From: Adiantum capillus-veneris
Lineage: Eukaryota > Streptophyta > Polypodiopsida > Polypodiales > Pteridaceae
Reading direction: 5' to 3'
Length of the DNA: 64,000 nucleotides
Assembly (NCBI GenBank): GCA_014529385.2
Contig: CM043965.1
Span: 16,240,912 to 16,304,911, forward strand
Under the pieces are notes generated by a model. That model worked only from the letters and a program-made list of their open reading frames with translations, was not told the origin of the DNA and ran no database searches. The translations under genes were made by a program, and so were the position numbers. Positions 1 to 10,653 of this stretch are shown here, in pieces. Each line of letters opens with the position of its first letter. The stretch's first letter is position 1.

Positions 1-608
1 ACTTGGAAAATTCTATAGACCCTCTCTGAATTGGTTGGCCTGCCATTTGTAGATGTAGTTATGTTTGATGAACTCGGTCAGCTTGTCTTTCATGAAATGA
101 AATGAAAGTGGAGCACACAATTTGTTGCATAACAAGATCTTTCCTTCTGTGGTGTTGACCATCTTCGTTCAATTTGTGCATCTCCACACCAACAAAAACC
201 TTTGTAGCCACCATGAAGTTGCTGTTGCTATGTACCTCAAGAGAACAACATCTGAGTAGTTTAGCACCGCACTGATCGTATTCTCCCACCAAGCACTTGC
301 GTAAAATGAATTATGGAATTTTTTGGTTTGGGACACAATAAGAACTCCCATAGTGTTGTGAGGCTCTCTAATGTGGAATTTGCAACCACACATATACTGC
401 CACTTACTATAGGGCACAAACATCAGATCTACATCGACAAGAACCTCCATGTAATCCATACCTTCCTAGCCGCATTTGATTGGAAGCCTCTTTGATGCAC
501 ACAACCTGCACGTAATACTAGTAGCAACATTTATTACGATCTTTCAGTTTTTGAAAAAAGAAAGGCTTCATACTCTCAAAGCATCCAAGAGAGATGTACA
601 TAGTATCA
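1..608. other. Unassigned sequence left of the E1/copia junction
   Basis: I recognise no gene here. A minus-strand ORF at 169-459 and its neighbour at 59-292 have no family motif I trust. A faint resemblance to a copia RNase H tail was noticed but is too weak to call. Similarity to the copia RNase H of the minus-strand copy elsewhere in the window begins only at about 609, so this stretch is either a rearranged part of the host copia or unrelated older DNA. Confidence 0.4.
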
Positions 609-630
609 TGCATATCATGGTTGAGCAAGA
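609..630 (+). pseudogene. Ty1/copia RNase H, left flank of the E1 insertion
   Basis: These 22 bases match the reverse complement of the minus-strand copia RNase H near 44092-44113 at all but one position. The last five bases, CAAGA at 626-630, are repeated at 20348-20352 on the far side of E1. Counting one copy of the duplication, the reading frame runs in phase into the copia RNase H at 20353 onward. This is the left edge of the interrupted copia coding region. Upstream of 609 the similarity stops abruptly. Confidence 0.75.
626..630 (+). other. Target-site duplication, left copy (E1)
   Basis: CAAGA directly abuts the left LTR and matches 20348-20352 exactly. A 5-bp duplication is usual for LTR-element integrases. 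Confidence 0.93.
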
Positions 631-820
631 TGTTGACCTGCAAATCAACCGCATCCGAAATCCCATTTTTCTTGTACTATTCACGCGATGAGCTTAAATG
701 TAATTAATTCTTCAGGCTCCAGATAATTTTCGGAACATATGTCATTGTATTTGCTACTCAAAAACACCCCTGATAGGAAGTAGAATTCATTTTGATGAGA
801 TGACACCTCCAAGACTGAGG

Positions 821-828
821 TATAAAAG
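821..828 (+). promoter_or_regulatory. TATA box of the E1 5' LTR
   Basis: TATAAAAG follows GGCTGAGG-like sequence 190 bp into the LTR and is conserved at 19618-19625 in the 3' LTR. Transcription should start about 25-35 bp downstream. Confidence 0.8.
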
Positions 829-1185
829 CCAATCTTTTGTAAACCTAAGGGGTCTTCATTTTTGGGGGTTTATCTGAACATACGGTGACTGTGTACTGTG
901 TGTGAGAGTGAGAGAGGTCTTCTTCCCTTCCCCTTGCATGCTATGACTACTACATTGTGGAAGTGACTACGCCATCGTGTTAGCAACGGCGAGAGCTACG
1001 CTTCGACGCCAAGCTTGAGCGGTTTCAGTCTCTTCACGAAGAGCTCTTCCGTGAGCTTCTGAGTGAGTTTTCTCTCTATCTGTGTGTCCGTTTTGTGATT
1101 GATTTATGTCATTGCATTCACGGCGAGTAGAACTACGCTTTAGGACTAAACATTTCCAGATTCAACGACCTGTAAATTTCGGCCT

Positions 1186-1198
1186 GTCTTTATACGCG
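1186..1198 (+). other. Half-site of the E1 palindrome in the 5' LTR
   Basis: GTCTTTATACGCG is identical to the left arm plus centre of the 24-bp palindromes in the leader and 3' block, but the right arm is missing. The 3' LTR carries the same half-site at 19989-20001. Confidence 0.75.
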
Positions 1199-1545
1199 AT
1201 TTTTGCACCATATGTTTATGGGTTGTGGATTAGGTTAGAAACTTCAGGGAAGTGTCCTCTAGGTGTGTAGAGTAGGATCCTTGAGTTTCGTGACGAATCA
1301 ACAATGTTTGACCATGTTTCGGTGAACGGAAGTGTTGTAGGAAAGATTGCAGTTCAGTATGATTAGAGTGCTTTAGAATGATTTCCTTTGGTAGTGATTG
1401 TCTAGAGAAGGTCGAATAGTTGAGTGACAATCAACTATTTGTTTCCATGCGCCTGCGGATCAACTCCGTCCTAGGTTGAAAACTTGTTGTTGTCTTGGTT
1501 CTCATTGTATTAGCGTCTGCAAGCAGTGCTTCTGCACGACAACAT

Positions 1546-1563
1546 TGGCGCTGCTGTCGGGGA
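1546..1563 (+). other. Primer binding site of E1 (tRNA-Asp-like)
   Basis: TGGCGCTGCTGTCGGGGA starts one base after the LTR. From memory it matches 15 of 18 positions of the site complementary to the 3' end of plant tRNA-Asp, which Athila-type elements use. This is where minus-strand DNA synthesis would begin. The tRNA identity is inferred. Confidence 0.75.
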
Positions 1564-2042
1564 CGAGAGCCCTAAGTAGGTGACCTTTGACTAATCCTAC
1601 GAGGTAAAAGCCCATTTGGTTCGCCAAATTTCCTTGTATCTTAGATAGGAACTAAGGATCAAAGAGAGGTTTGAGGGAGTGTGTGTCTCGCCTGGGTCTT
1701 TCGTGATTGACAGTTAGTTAGTTTAGAATAGTTGTATCAGAGAGAAAAGGGCTTACTAGTCTGTGTGTGGCAGTGAAGCGTTTTTCTACTCATAAATGCA
1801 AAACCCCACATGATGTGTAGGAGTAGCTTTAGGTAAGGGATCTGATTTTGATCTAGAGCTATTCAACGATTACTTATTTGCTGACGTGTTTGTTTGCATT
1901 CAGGAACTCTGAAAAGTTGATTTTGAGGCTAAAAATGCAATAAACAGGTTCTTGTTGACATTTTTTCATGACTGATTGCTGTTGTGCATATAAGAGGGCA
2001 TTTGCAAGAGTCTGTGAAGAAAACTTGAAATTCTGTGAACAG

Positions 2043-2066
2043 AGACTTTATACGCGTATAATGTCT
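2043..2066 (+). repeat. E1 palindrome copy 1
   Basis: The left arm is AGACTTTATACG and the right arm CGTATAATGTCT, a 24-bp palindrome with one mismatched pair. The arm type (AGAC/GTCT) is shared with copies 8 and 9. Confidence 0.85.
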
Positions 2067-2337
2067 CAAGGGGCATATGGAGACCAAATTTGACAAATCT
2101 GACTGAACCAGGGTGTTCAAAAAGAGGGTTTTACCTTAAGTACACCTTGAGACTAGCTAGGGTTTTGACCAACCCTTAGTACCCAAAAGCCAAAAGACAA
2201 AGTGTCAAAAACGAGAAAAAGAGAAAAACTTGTGGTTCTAAGCACATTTTGCATAAAAATTGGTAAAAGTGCTTGAAACCCAGTGATTAAAGACTTGGGG
2301 ATGCTTGTGTTCTAATTCTAACCAAAAACTCAGCTAA

Positions 2338-2361
2338 AATCTTTATACGCATATAAAGACT
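2338..2361 (+). repeat. E1 palindrome copy 2
   Basis: The core CTTTATACGCATATAAAG differs from the consensus by one G-to-A change at the centre; the outer arms are imperfect. Its centre is 295 bp from copy 1. Confidence 0.75.
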
Positions 2362-2623
2362 TACTGAACAAATCTGGCTCAAATGGAGCAAATGAATATT
2401 TCCTAGTGTTCTAAGGCTGAAAAGAAGTACCTAGCCAAAATTTGATTGCTTTTGAAATTCATATGGGCTAGAAAGTGATAAAAAAGGCAAACCTGGACTA
2501 GATAACAACTTGAATTGTTCATAACTGACACCAAAAGGGGTGAAAACAGAAACTGAGAGTATCTAGGAGTTCCTTAGGGTGTAGGGAATATCCAAACCAA
2601 AATTGGGTCAAATCTGTATCAGA

Positions 2624-2647
2624 AGTCTTTATACGCGTATAAAGACT
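2624..2647 (+). repeat. E1 palindrome copy 3 (perfect)
   Basis: AGTCTTTATACG is followed directly by its exact reverse complement, giving a perfect 24-bp palindrome of the AGTC/GACT arm type, 286 bp after copy 2. Confidence 0.9.
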
Positions 2648-2749
2648 CATCTCCTAGGATAGACACCAGATTTGGGAATTGACATTATAGGGTTGTTCAG
2701 TATTGTAAAGTCAACTAAGGGACCAAGTTTGGTGTAATTTTGCCACAGT

Positions 2750-2773
2750 AGTCTTTATACGCGTATAAAGACT
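2750..2773 (+). repeat. E1 palindrome copy 4 (perfect)
   Basis: This is the same perfect 24-bp palindrome as copy 3, only 126 bp away. The bases before it (TTTTGCCACAGT) resemble those before copy 5 in the 3' block. Confidence 0.9.
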
Positions 2774-3155
2774 TGAGGCTAGATCTGGGCTCAAAAAGAG
2801 AAACTAACTGTTCCAAAGACATTCTGTCAACCTTGAAATCCCAAATATTTTGTCAAAACAAGATTTGGACTTAAACAACGAGTCCAATTGCCAGAATAGG
2901 TGTGAAAAGTTGGAACTTACCCACCGAGTGCATAAACTTTGCATACAGTCATTGATTGAGGATTGATTGACTAGTTCTAACAGCTATGGATGGCTAATGT
3001 GAATGCTCATATTTTGATGAAGTTTCAGAGGCTAAATATTTTTCGAGAAAGCAGGAACTAGGGATTGCAACTATACAAGGGAGCAGGTCAAGGAAAAGAC
3101 ACGAACAACATAACTTCTCATATAAGAGGTTTGGATTTTAAAAAATAGGTTGTTT

Positions 3156-3166
3156 AAGAGGTAAGT
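3156..3166 (+). promoter_or_regulatory. Consensus 5' splice donor at the end of the E1 leader
   Basis: AAGAG/GTAAGT, with the GT at 3161-3162, matches the plant donor consensus and sits nine bases before the ORF1 start codon. Retroviruses place their major donor here to express downstream genes from spliced RNA. Whether it is used is unknown. Confidence 0.4.
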
Positions 3167-3169
3167 TTG

Positions 3170-4105
3170 ATGAATTTGAGATCAAGAAGACACATTCCAA
3201 GAGACCAAAAAGTAGCAGGAGACCAAGCTAGCTTAGTGTCCACCAAAGAGAGTGTGACTCAGCCAAGGTTAGATCTGCTAGCACCGATTATTGAGGAAGG
3301 TAGTGATACTGACACTTCGTCAGAAAAATCTTTCTTCATGATGGGTAGTCAACAGCCAAGAGGTTTTACATACGACGGACCGATGCCAAGAGGAAGCACC
3401 TCCTTGAATCCTTTGAATGATTCCAAGCTCACTGTGATCTTCTTAGAGGGAACAAACTCGAGGGGAGCCCTAGTCTATTTTGACTATCGAGGACGCAAGT
3501 GCATTTGTATCGAAGAGAGGCCAGCTCAGAGATTGGAGATAATCCAAGTCTATGATGACGGAGATAGATTCCAAGACGAAAAGGGGAACCACTATCTAAT
3601 AGTTAGTAACCCTGAAGATTACAACAGATATGGAGATAATGTGACGAAAGGGAAAATGGTTTCAGAAGCTCAAGAACCGCCACCAAACATTGATCGGCCC
3701 GGAGCTATTTTTATGTATGATAAGAAAACAACAAGGGTTCCAACTTATAACGAGAACGTGGGAATCTACAAGCATGAGAGTGAGGGTATAGTCGCTTACT
3801 TTCGCAACAAAGAACCATACATAAATGAATTAAGCAAAGACAAGGTTCTTTACTTATTCTCTTATGAAACTGCCATGGGGAAGGGTATAGTTTTTGTTGA
3901 TAGATACGGGCAAGAATACCAACGTATTCTCCCAGAGGAGGTAGAAAGGGCATCAGCACATGTCCCTGAAGAAGTGCCAAGAGCCACCTACACCCCAAGT
4001 AAGTCGACAAATCCCTTTTCTGATGAGTATGACACTACCTCACATTCCACCCGGCCACAAGCATTCAACAACCAAGACCAACCAGCAAACCAGCCATCAT
4101 TGTAG
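3170..4105 (+). CDS. E1 ORF1: pre-gag protein of unknown function
   Basis: This is an open frame of 311 codons ahead of gag; the first in-frame ATG is at 3170. The N-terminus is basic and Arg-rich (about residues 1-12), followed by an acidic Ser-rich stretch (about 45-55). The body seems to hold two related beta-rich segments, each with a hydrophobic strand, an aromatic-Gly turn and a downstream Glu pair: about residues 85-125 (GALVYFDYRGRK) and 225-265 (GKGIVFVDRYGQ). The C-terminal 40 residues are Pro/Ser/Gln-rich. No zinc knuckle or catalytic motif is visible. Very large plant gypsy elements of the Ogre/Tat group also carry an extra ORF before gag, so the position is known, but I do not recognise the family. 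It is intact, unlike its neighbours. Confidence 0.6.
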   Translation: MNLRSRRHIPRDQKVAGDQASLVSTKESVTQPRLDLLAPIIEEGSDTDTSSEKSFFMMGSQQPRGFTYDGPMPRGSTSLNPLNDSKLTVIFLEGTNSRGALVYFDYRGRKCICIEERPAQRLEIIQVYDDGDRFQDEKGNHYLIVSNPEDYNRYGDNVTKGKMVSEAQEPPPNIDRPGAIFMYDKKTTRVPTYNENVGIYKHESEGIVAYFRNKEPYINELSKDKVLYLFSYETAMGKGIVFVDRYGQEYQRILPEEVERASAHVPEEVPRATYTPSKSTNPFSDEYDTTSHSTRPQAFNNQDQPANQPSL

Positions 4106-4394
4106 GCATGGCTTCGACAGAGTGCAACTTGGAACAAGACCGAAGCCAAGAGGGTTATCAAGCCGCAAGAGGGCTAAGGGATTTGCAAGAACCACCCCTC
4201 TATTCAAAGTATTAAGGAGAGAGTAAGCCAAAGACTCAAGGGTCAACCAAGCCTGGAGGACCACCCATAGAACGAGTTCGAAGAGATGAACCACCTCCAA
4301 CGAGAACCGTTAGAAATTATGGCTTAGGAGCACCACTGGGAGAGGAACCAACCTATTACAAAAGACCTTATATCGATTAGGACGTGGAGATCCA

Positions 4395-6821
4395 ATGATG
4401 AGGTTTGTAGACCATCGGAGAATTAGGCCCTCTCAAGTGCAAAAATGGGTAAACAAGAAATACACAGGAAGCAGAGGCCCAAGAGATCATGTAGCAGCCT
4501 TTGTGCATGTAATTAGAGCTAAGGAACTCCTGGATTTTTCGACTCAATTTGCAGGATTTGGGCTTACTCTAGAAGAGGATGCCGCTACTTGGTTTGATTC
4601 TGTGGAGCGTAGAGACTTTGAGTCTATGGAGGAGGTGTTTGACGAGTTTATCGAGGAATTCTCACAAAGGGGGATAGCTCATAATACAGTCTCACAAATC
4701 CATAAGTTCAAACAGAAGGAAGGGGAATCTGTGCGAAAGGCAGCCCTAAGACTAAAAAGATATGTTAAGTTCTGTCCTGTGGAAGAACTTCTAACTCAGT
4801 CCAGGCTTATGCTGATATTCATCCAGGGACTAAGGAATGCGGATCTCCAGAAAGACTTGCATATGAAGAGGAGCACGACGTTGAATGAGTTGACCAAGGA
4901 GTCTCTTTACCTTGTGGACAATTTTGCGGTCTACAAAGAGGGGGAATTAAAGGACCTTGATGACGATTCATCTTCACAACAAAGTGGAAGCAAGTCTTCT
5001 AAGACAACACTGAAAGGAGAAGTAGCTGTAAACCAGGAGCAACTTGTAGATGAAGTGCTAAAAAAGATTAACTTGTACGCCAAACCCCAGGCTAAACAGC
5101 CCAAGTGGTGTGCTATTGAACAAAAATGGACAAACCATGGGACCGAGGAATGTTATTATAACAAGGGATATGTGAGAGAGAGACCTTACGCTCCCCAAGC
5201 TCCGATAGCTTCTCCTCAAGCTCCACTGATGCCTAGATATCAAGCAGGCAACCTACCAGGACCTGTAGGTGTAGAAAGACCACAACCAGTGTTGGGGCAA
5301 CAACCACCCCTACCAGGATCACGACCAGTTGGTATAAGGTACACTCCAACTGTAACCGAATCAGAGGATAAGGATTTGGTGCCTATGCATGCATATTACG
5401 AGGAACCGAGTGGATATATAGCAAATCCTGTCTATTATCCACCTGAAGAACCTAAAATGCCAGAACCTTGGAGCATGATTGGAAGTACGGGACCACCAAC
5501 AGCTGCCTAGGCTGTAGGAGAGGGAAGATACAGTTTGGATGAACAAACACTGATGTTCATATCCAATGGGGGCATGGGAGGACAGAGACATGCTTACCAA
5601 CAAAGAGGGGCACAAGGAGCACCTCAATAGCCCAAGGGACCCTGCTACAAGTGTGGCAGAGATCACTGGCTAAGGGACTGTCCTCACGATGAGATCATCA
5701 GAGTCAATGCGTATTGCCCAGAATGTGGAATTACTCATTTGATTCCTGAATGCCTTAAAAACCCTAGTAAAGGAGAAAAAACTACTCTAAACATGCTGGA
5801 AGCAGTGCCATCCAGTGGAGGGTTAGAAAATGAAACGGTAATACCCATTCAGGTAGTTACAAAGGCACAAGCTCAGAAAAGGACAGACGAGCCCATAATT
5901 GAAGAGCCAAAAACCGATGCCCCTAGTTCAAAAACAAAAAATCAACAAAGCACTTGGAAAGTTAGAAAGGCTGGTATGAAAGCTAGGAAGGAACGAGAGC
6001 AAACCGCTTTAGCGGAGGAGCTGAAGCAAACAAAGGAGAGGTTGGAGCGATTAGAGGATCTAACTAGTTTAAGCTCACACACTGCGGCAACCATAGAGCC
6101 GAAGGAATTAAAGGAACCACAAAGTGCAGGATCGGGAGGATCTGTACTGGCTGACAAGGTAAATGAGCAGCTGGATGCGCTTCTAAAGGCTTATGAAGCT
6201 AGACTCAAAAAGAACCAAACCCAGGAGCAAAGGTGGATGACTTATCCATATGCAAAAAAAGAAAAACAAAGGTTGGAAATGTGCAAAAAGATGATCGAAA
6301 CAGCTCAATCATTGATGGAAGACCCGCTGGGTAAACCTGCAAATTGGCATGAGGCACCAACTCCAACCCCTATCCAACCAACTTTAGCGAAACATGTAGA
6401 AACAAAGGAAAGAATCACTAATGCCTATGAGTCCAGAGGAGAGCCTATCATAGTGTCAAATACCACAGATGAGGCAAGTGATGGGTTCCAGCCTAAAATA
6501 TTGCCAGAAATGGGTAAGGACTGTAACGATCTAGACGATCTGTGGAAGAAAATCCGTGAGGCCAACGAGGCTAATAGGATGAGTAACCACATGAATAACA
6601 CAAGAAAAGAAAAGAATGTAACCTTACCTCCTATTGAAGAATTTGAGGCGAGATCACAAATAAACTTTGAGATACATTCACAAGGGGGAGACCAAGGATC
6701 AATTAGTTCGGGGCACAGCCAACCAGACTCGCTGAGAACTTTACCATCTTACCTAGGAGAGTATGAAGCCAAGTCGGAAGTGAGAGAAATCCTATCTCAA
6801 GACTTTCTTCTAACAAAGTGA
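4395..6821 (+). pseudogene. gag: E1 gag (capsid and nucleocapsid), two in-frame stops
   Basis: One frame runs from ATG 4395 to TGA 6819-6821, broken by TAG at 5508 and another TAG near 5627. Residues about 25-180 match the plant retrotransposon gag region, with the typical AATWFDSV segment followed by the QKEGESVRKAALRLKR-like helix and the FIQGLRNADLQ motif. Two zinc knuckles lie at about 5644-5750, both with C-x2-C-x3-H-x4-C spacing (CYKCGRDHWLRDC and CPECGITHLIPEC), one residue shorter than the usual CCHC box. A long Lys/Glu-rich tail follows to 6821. The gag stop and the protease ATG overlap as TGATG. Gag would package the RNA into cytoplasmic particles. Confidence 0.85.
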
Positions 6822-8167
6822 TGGATTCACAAGGATTGATTGAGTTATTTTCCACTCCGGTGGCATGCACCATCACATTAGTAGAACTCCTAAGGTTACG
6901 GCCAAACATGTGGACCACAGTAGGTAAATGCCTAGAAAAATTTGGATTGAAAGACCCCACCTTGAAGCTACAGGAAGGGATCAGAGAGTTGGACAGGCCT
7001 CAACTAAACACTAGGCTAGTACCATTAAACAAGGTTGGAGATTATTGCAAGGGAGAAGATGGAAACACCACGCTACCAGTAGAATTCCAAGGAGTAGTGT
7101 CCAAAGCTATTCTTGACAGTGGAGCGGGAGTTGCTATCGCCACCAAGGAAATCTGGAAAAAATGGGGAAAACCAGCTTTCAGGGCTACCAGAATGAAATA
7201 GCAATTGGCAGATGGGTTCATGGAGAAGCCTCTAGGACTCTTAGAAAAAGTGATTGTCACTTCGTGCGGAATCGAGTATGAGCATACATTTTCAATAGTC
7301 GATTTTGACAAAAAGAACAATTATGAGATCATCTCGGGACGACTATTCATGCGACAATTGAAGATGGTCCAAGATTGGGGTTACGACCACATATACCTCA
7401 GACATGGCGAGACAACAACTAAAATACACTTAAAAGACCATAGTTACAAAGATGTGAACCAAACACTTGTGGAAGAGTTTGATTCAGCTACAGTAGCAGG
7501 ATCAAAAATTCGGGCATGGTTAGGGCAACAAAAAGAGCTATCGATGTGCGGAGCTTCACATTGTGAAAGCCTAAGAATAGAGGAATGCGTCTTAGAAAGA
7601 GCGATAGAAGACAAGGAGTATATTCCAGAACCTTTCCCTGAAGATGCCTTGGAACCTCTAGAATGGGAACACATACTAGCAACATTGGATGTCTTTACCA
7701 TTACAGATAGTCCAACAACAAAATTTTGTGATAAGGATGGCTATGATGTGCTACCCTATTACATGGTAAGCATTATACCAGGAGAAGATGAGACGATAGA
7801 ACCACCAGAACAAGAAGAGTTTTATAACTCCTCTAAACATCTGGAAGTAAATGATGATGCAGATAATGAGTATTCAGACTCCTCAAGTGAGCGTGGAAGG
7901 GAAACCAAGAATATCAAGTTTTATGATTTTGCTAATCAACACCCTAGACGCCAGGAACGCTATAGGAGGGGACGAGCAGGAAACAAAGCGAGAGAGAACC
8001 TGATGCCCAGGATAAAAGTTAAAACTCACTATTTGATACTTGTAAAAGCAGAGGATTGTGTAAAAGATCACATATCAGGAAGATTCTCAAAAGATCGAAG
8101 GAAAAGAACGCAAGAGGAATTAAAACAGGAACGAAAAGCTAAAACAGAAACAAAATCTCAAAAATAA
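6821..8167 (+). pseudogene. E1 protease (retropepsin), one in-frame stop
   Basis: The frame starts at the ATG that overlaps the gag stop and is -1 relative to gag. The active-site motif DSGAGVAI is near 7115, with the flap and the second loop (SGRLFMRQ) near 7336-7360. A TAG at 7199-7201 splits the domain just after the active site. A C-terminal extension of about 200 residues, acidic then very basic, runs to 8167. The fold is close to the E4 protease on the minus strand at 58970-59566. It would cleave the gag-pol polyprotein. RT lies 190 bp on in another frame, and I see no good intron between them. Confidence 0.85.
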
Positions 8168-9930
8168 AAAAAAGAAACAACAAAAGACCAAGAGTGGACC
8201 AAACTGGAGCGTAAACAGAAATACCAAGAACTGAAACGGTCTTTAAGAGAGATATGGACTACTGAAGAAGATAGTGATGGTAAAGGGGAGTCAGAAAAGG
8301 GGAACATGAATGTACCATCACACTTCGGAAATTTACTATCCAGGACAGAAAAATCATCATGACACCACAAGTCAGGGAAAGAACCAACCAAGAATCTTAC
8401 GATGGGCTAGAAAATGCAAAAAGGATAGATCTTGCAGAACCAGGTGAAAAGCCTCAGCCGGTCTATATAGCAAACGATTTAGATCCTGAAGAAGAGGAAC
8501 GACTGACACAACTTCTCAAGGAGTATAAAGATGTGTTTGCATGGTCCTATAAAGACCTCAAAGGAGTCGATCCATCGATATGCCAACATACAATTCCTTT
8601 GAAATCAGATGCAAAACCTATCAAACAACATCCTTATACATATAATGACACATTTGCTAAACGAATCAAAGAAGAGATTGATAAACTGATGGAAGCTGAA
8701 TTCATCTATGAAATCGAACATACAGATCGGGTGTCACCCATTGTGGTAGTTCCCAAAAAGAATGGAAAACTATGAGTGTGTGTAAACCTCAAAAAGGTGA
8801 ATGCAGCCACCATAAGGGATAATTATCCCTTGCCAATCACAGAACATGTACTTGAGCGGGTGGCCAGGAAACGGGCTTATTCCTTTCTGGATGGGTTTTC
8901 AGGATACAACCAACTGGCAATAGCAAAGGAGGATCAACACAAAACAGCGTTTGCCACATAATGGGGGATTTATGCATATCGAGTTATGCCGTTTGGCCTA
9001 ACTAATGCCCCGGATACCTTCCAAAGGTTAATGACTCACGCATTCAAGGAATACCTAAGAATATTCTTAGAAATTTACATGGATGATCTTTGTGTACACT
9101 CTCTTCTACGAGAGGAACATATCGACCATTTGCAAAATGTCTTTGAAAAATGCAGGACATATCGAATCTGTTTTAACCCGGAAAAGTGTGTATTCATGGT
9201 TAAGCAAGGCCGCATCTTAGGACACATTGTCTCAAGAAATGGCATAACAACTGATGTAGACAAAGTCAAAGTCATTATAGACCTACCCAGGCCTACTAAT
9301 GTGAAACATGTGAAATCCTTCATGGGACACTGCGGATATTATCGAAGATTCATATACATGTATGCGGTTATCGCACAACCTCTGTATCGTTTGCTAGTCA
9401 ATTTCGATTGGACTGAGGAGTGTGAAACTTCATTCCAAAAGCTGAAGGAAAACCTGATATCAGCACCTGTACTGAAGGCACCAGATTGGGAAAAGATATT
9501 CCATGTTCACATTGATGCTTCTGCATATGCCATTGGAAGTATTCTGGCTCAACCTGGAGACGAAACAATGGATTTTCCAGTTTGTTATGCAAGCCCACAG
9601 TTAAACAGTGCGGAAAAGAACTACACAACCACCGAACGGGAAGGGTTAGGAATGATTTATGCTGTAAAGAAATTTCGGCATTATTTGCTCGCAAACAAAT
9701 TTGTGTTATTCACAGATCATCAAGCTCTTTTGTATCTGGTAAATAAACCATGCAATACAGGGAGAATTGTACCCTCGTTTATTATATTGCTAGAGTTTGA
9801 CTTCACAGTGGTGGTCAAAAAGGGTAAAACCCATCTACGAGCGGATCATCTTTCAAGGATACACAGCGGGGAAGCTCCTGAAGGAGTAGATGATGACATA
9901 CCAGATGCTTATCTTTTCAATATTGAAATG

Positions 9931-10269
9931 GTACCCAAATGGTCTCAGGAAATTTTTAGCATTCTTTCCTTTGGAAGTGGGTTTGATAACACGGAATACA
10001 GATCCAAACAACAAACAATTCGACAAACAAAAAACTTCCAGTTGATAGCAGGACGGCTATATCATCTTGGATCGGACCAAATCCTACGATTATGTATAAA
10101 TCCAGAAGAATTCGAGTGCTACCTTGATGAAGCACATGTTCAGGATTGTGCATTTCATTATTCAACAGTGAAAACACACCAGAGACTGAAATAGTTAGGG
10201 GTTTATTGGCCAACTATGTATGCGGACTCGCATTCTTATGTTAGAAATTGTACTATATGTAGTGCCAAA
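9931..10269 (+). other. First copy of the integrase zinc-binding module (E1)
   Basis: His codons at 10135 and 10156 and Cys codons at 10249 and 10258 form an H-x6-H...C-x2-C zinc site with the YWP motif at 10204-10212. It is preceded by a linker (VPKWSQ, then NFQLIAGRLYH). It lies between RNase H and the second copy and is interrupted by TAG at 10192. All key positions recur exactly 378 bp downstream. Confidence 0.85.
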
Positions 10270-10308
10270 TGACCAGTGGATCACGTGACATTGTTTCAGG
10301 TAAACATT

Positions 10309-10653
10309 GCACCTTCATGAAGTCAATATATCATTGATTTCTTAACCACCAGGATGTTTCCTGAGAACATCACAAGAGCACAAAAAAAAGCTATAGATCT
10401 GGAAGCTCGTGACTTTCAATTAATTTGGAGCCAACCCTATAAGCGAGAAAAGGACAATCAACTTAGAATCTGTGCAAGTGAAAGCGAATACCTGCTGATT
10501 CTAGAACATGCACATAGCAGAATAAGCAGAGTCCATTTTTCGGGTGATAAGATGGTAAAAATTGTCTTAACCATAGGAATTTGGTGGCCTACATTGCACA
10601 TGGATGCTGAAGAGTTTGTAAAGAATGGTGACGCATGTCAGCGCACCAAGGTG
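10309..10653 (+). other. Second copy of the integrase zinc-binding module (E1)
   Basis: This copy aligns without gaps to 9931-10269 at a 378-bp (126-codon) offset: the linker SQ pair, the DFQLI box, His at 10513 and 10534, and the WWP motif at 10582-10590. The first Cys of the pair is Gly here (10627) and the second Cys is kept (10636). This copy joins directly to the catalytic core, so it holds the normal position of the module. Confidence 0.85.

Larger units (their letters stand above)
631..1544 (+). repeat. E1 5' LTR
   Basis: This 914-bp repeat matches 19428-20347 almost throughout, with scattered substitutions and a small indel near 850. It starts TGTTGACCTG and ends ACGACAACA, giving TG...CA ends. 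A TATA box lies at 821-828, so U3 is short (about 190 bp) and R plus U5 occupy the rest. A half palindrome at 1186-1198 matches the palindromes of the leader. The LTR pair differs at a few percent of sites by eye, so this is not a very recent insertion. Confidence 0.95.
1564..3169 (+). other. Long untranslated leader of E1
   Basis: About 1.6 kb without a credible ORF lies between the primer site and ORF1. It is AT-rich and holds four palindromes centred at about 2054, 2349, 2635 and 2761. The surrounding sequence looks like strongly diverged repeats of roughly 285-295 bp, with recurring bits such as CCAAATTTGAC. It ends with a consensus splice donor at 3161. Confidence 0.7.

Noticed and set aside
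59-459. Minus-strand ORFs possibly from a copia RNase H tail
   Set aside because: A few residues recall copia, but there is no run of conserved motifs and the match is not convincing.
8168-8358. Ogre-like intron between E1 protease and RT
   Set aside because: Ogre elements have an intron here, but I see no good donor/acceptor pair that joins the two frames; frameshift decay explains the gap as well.
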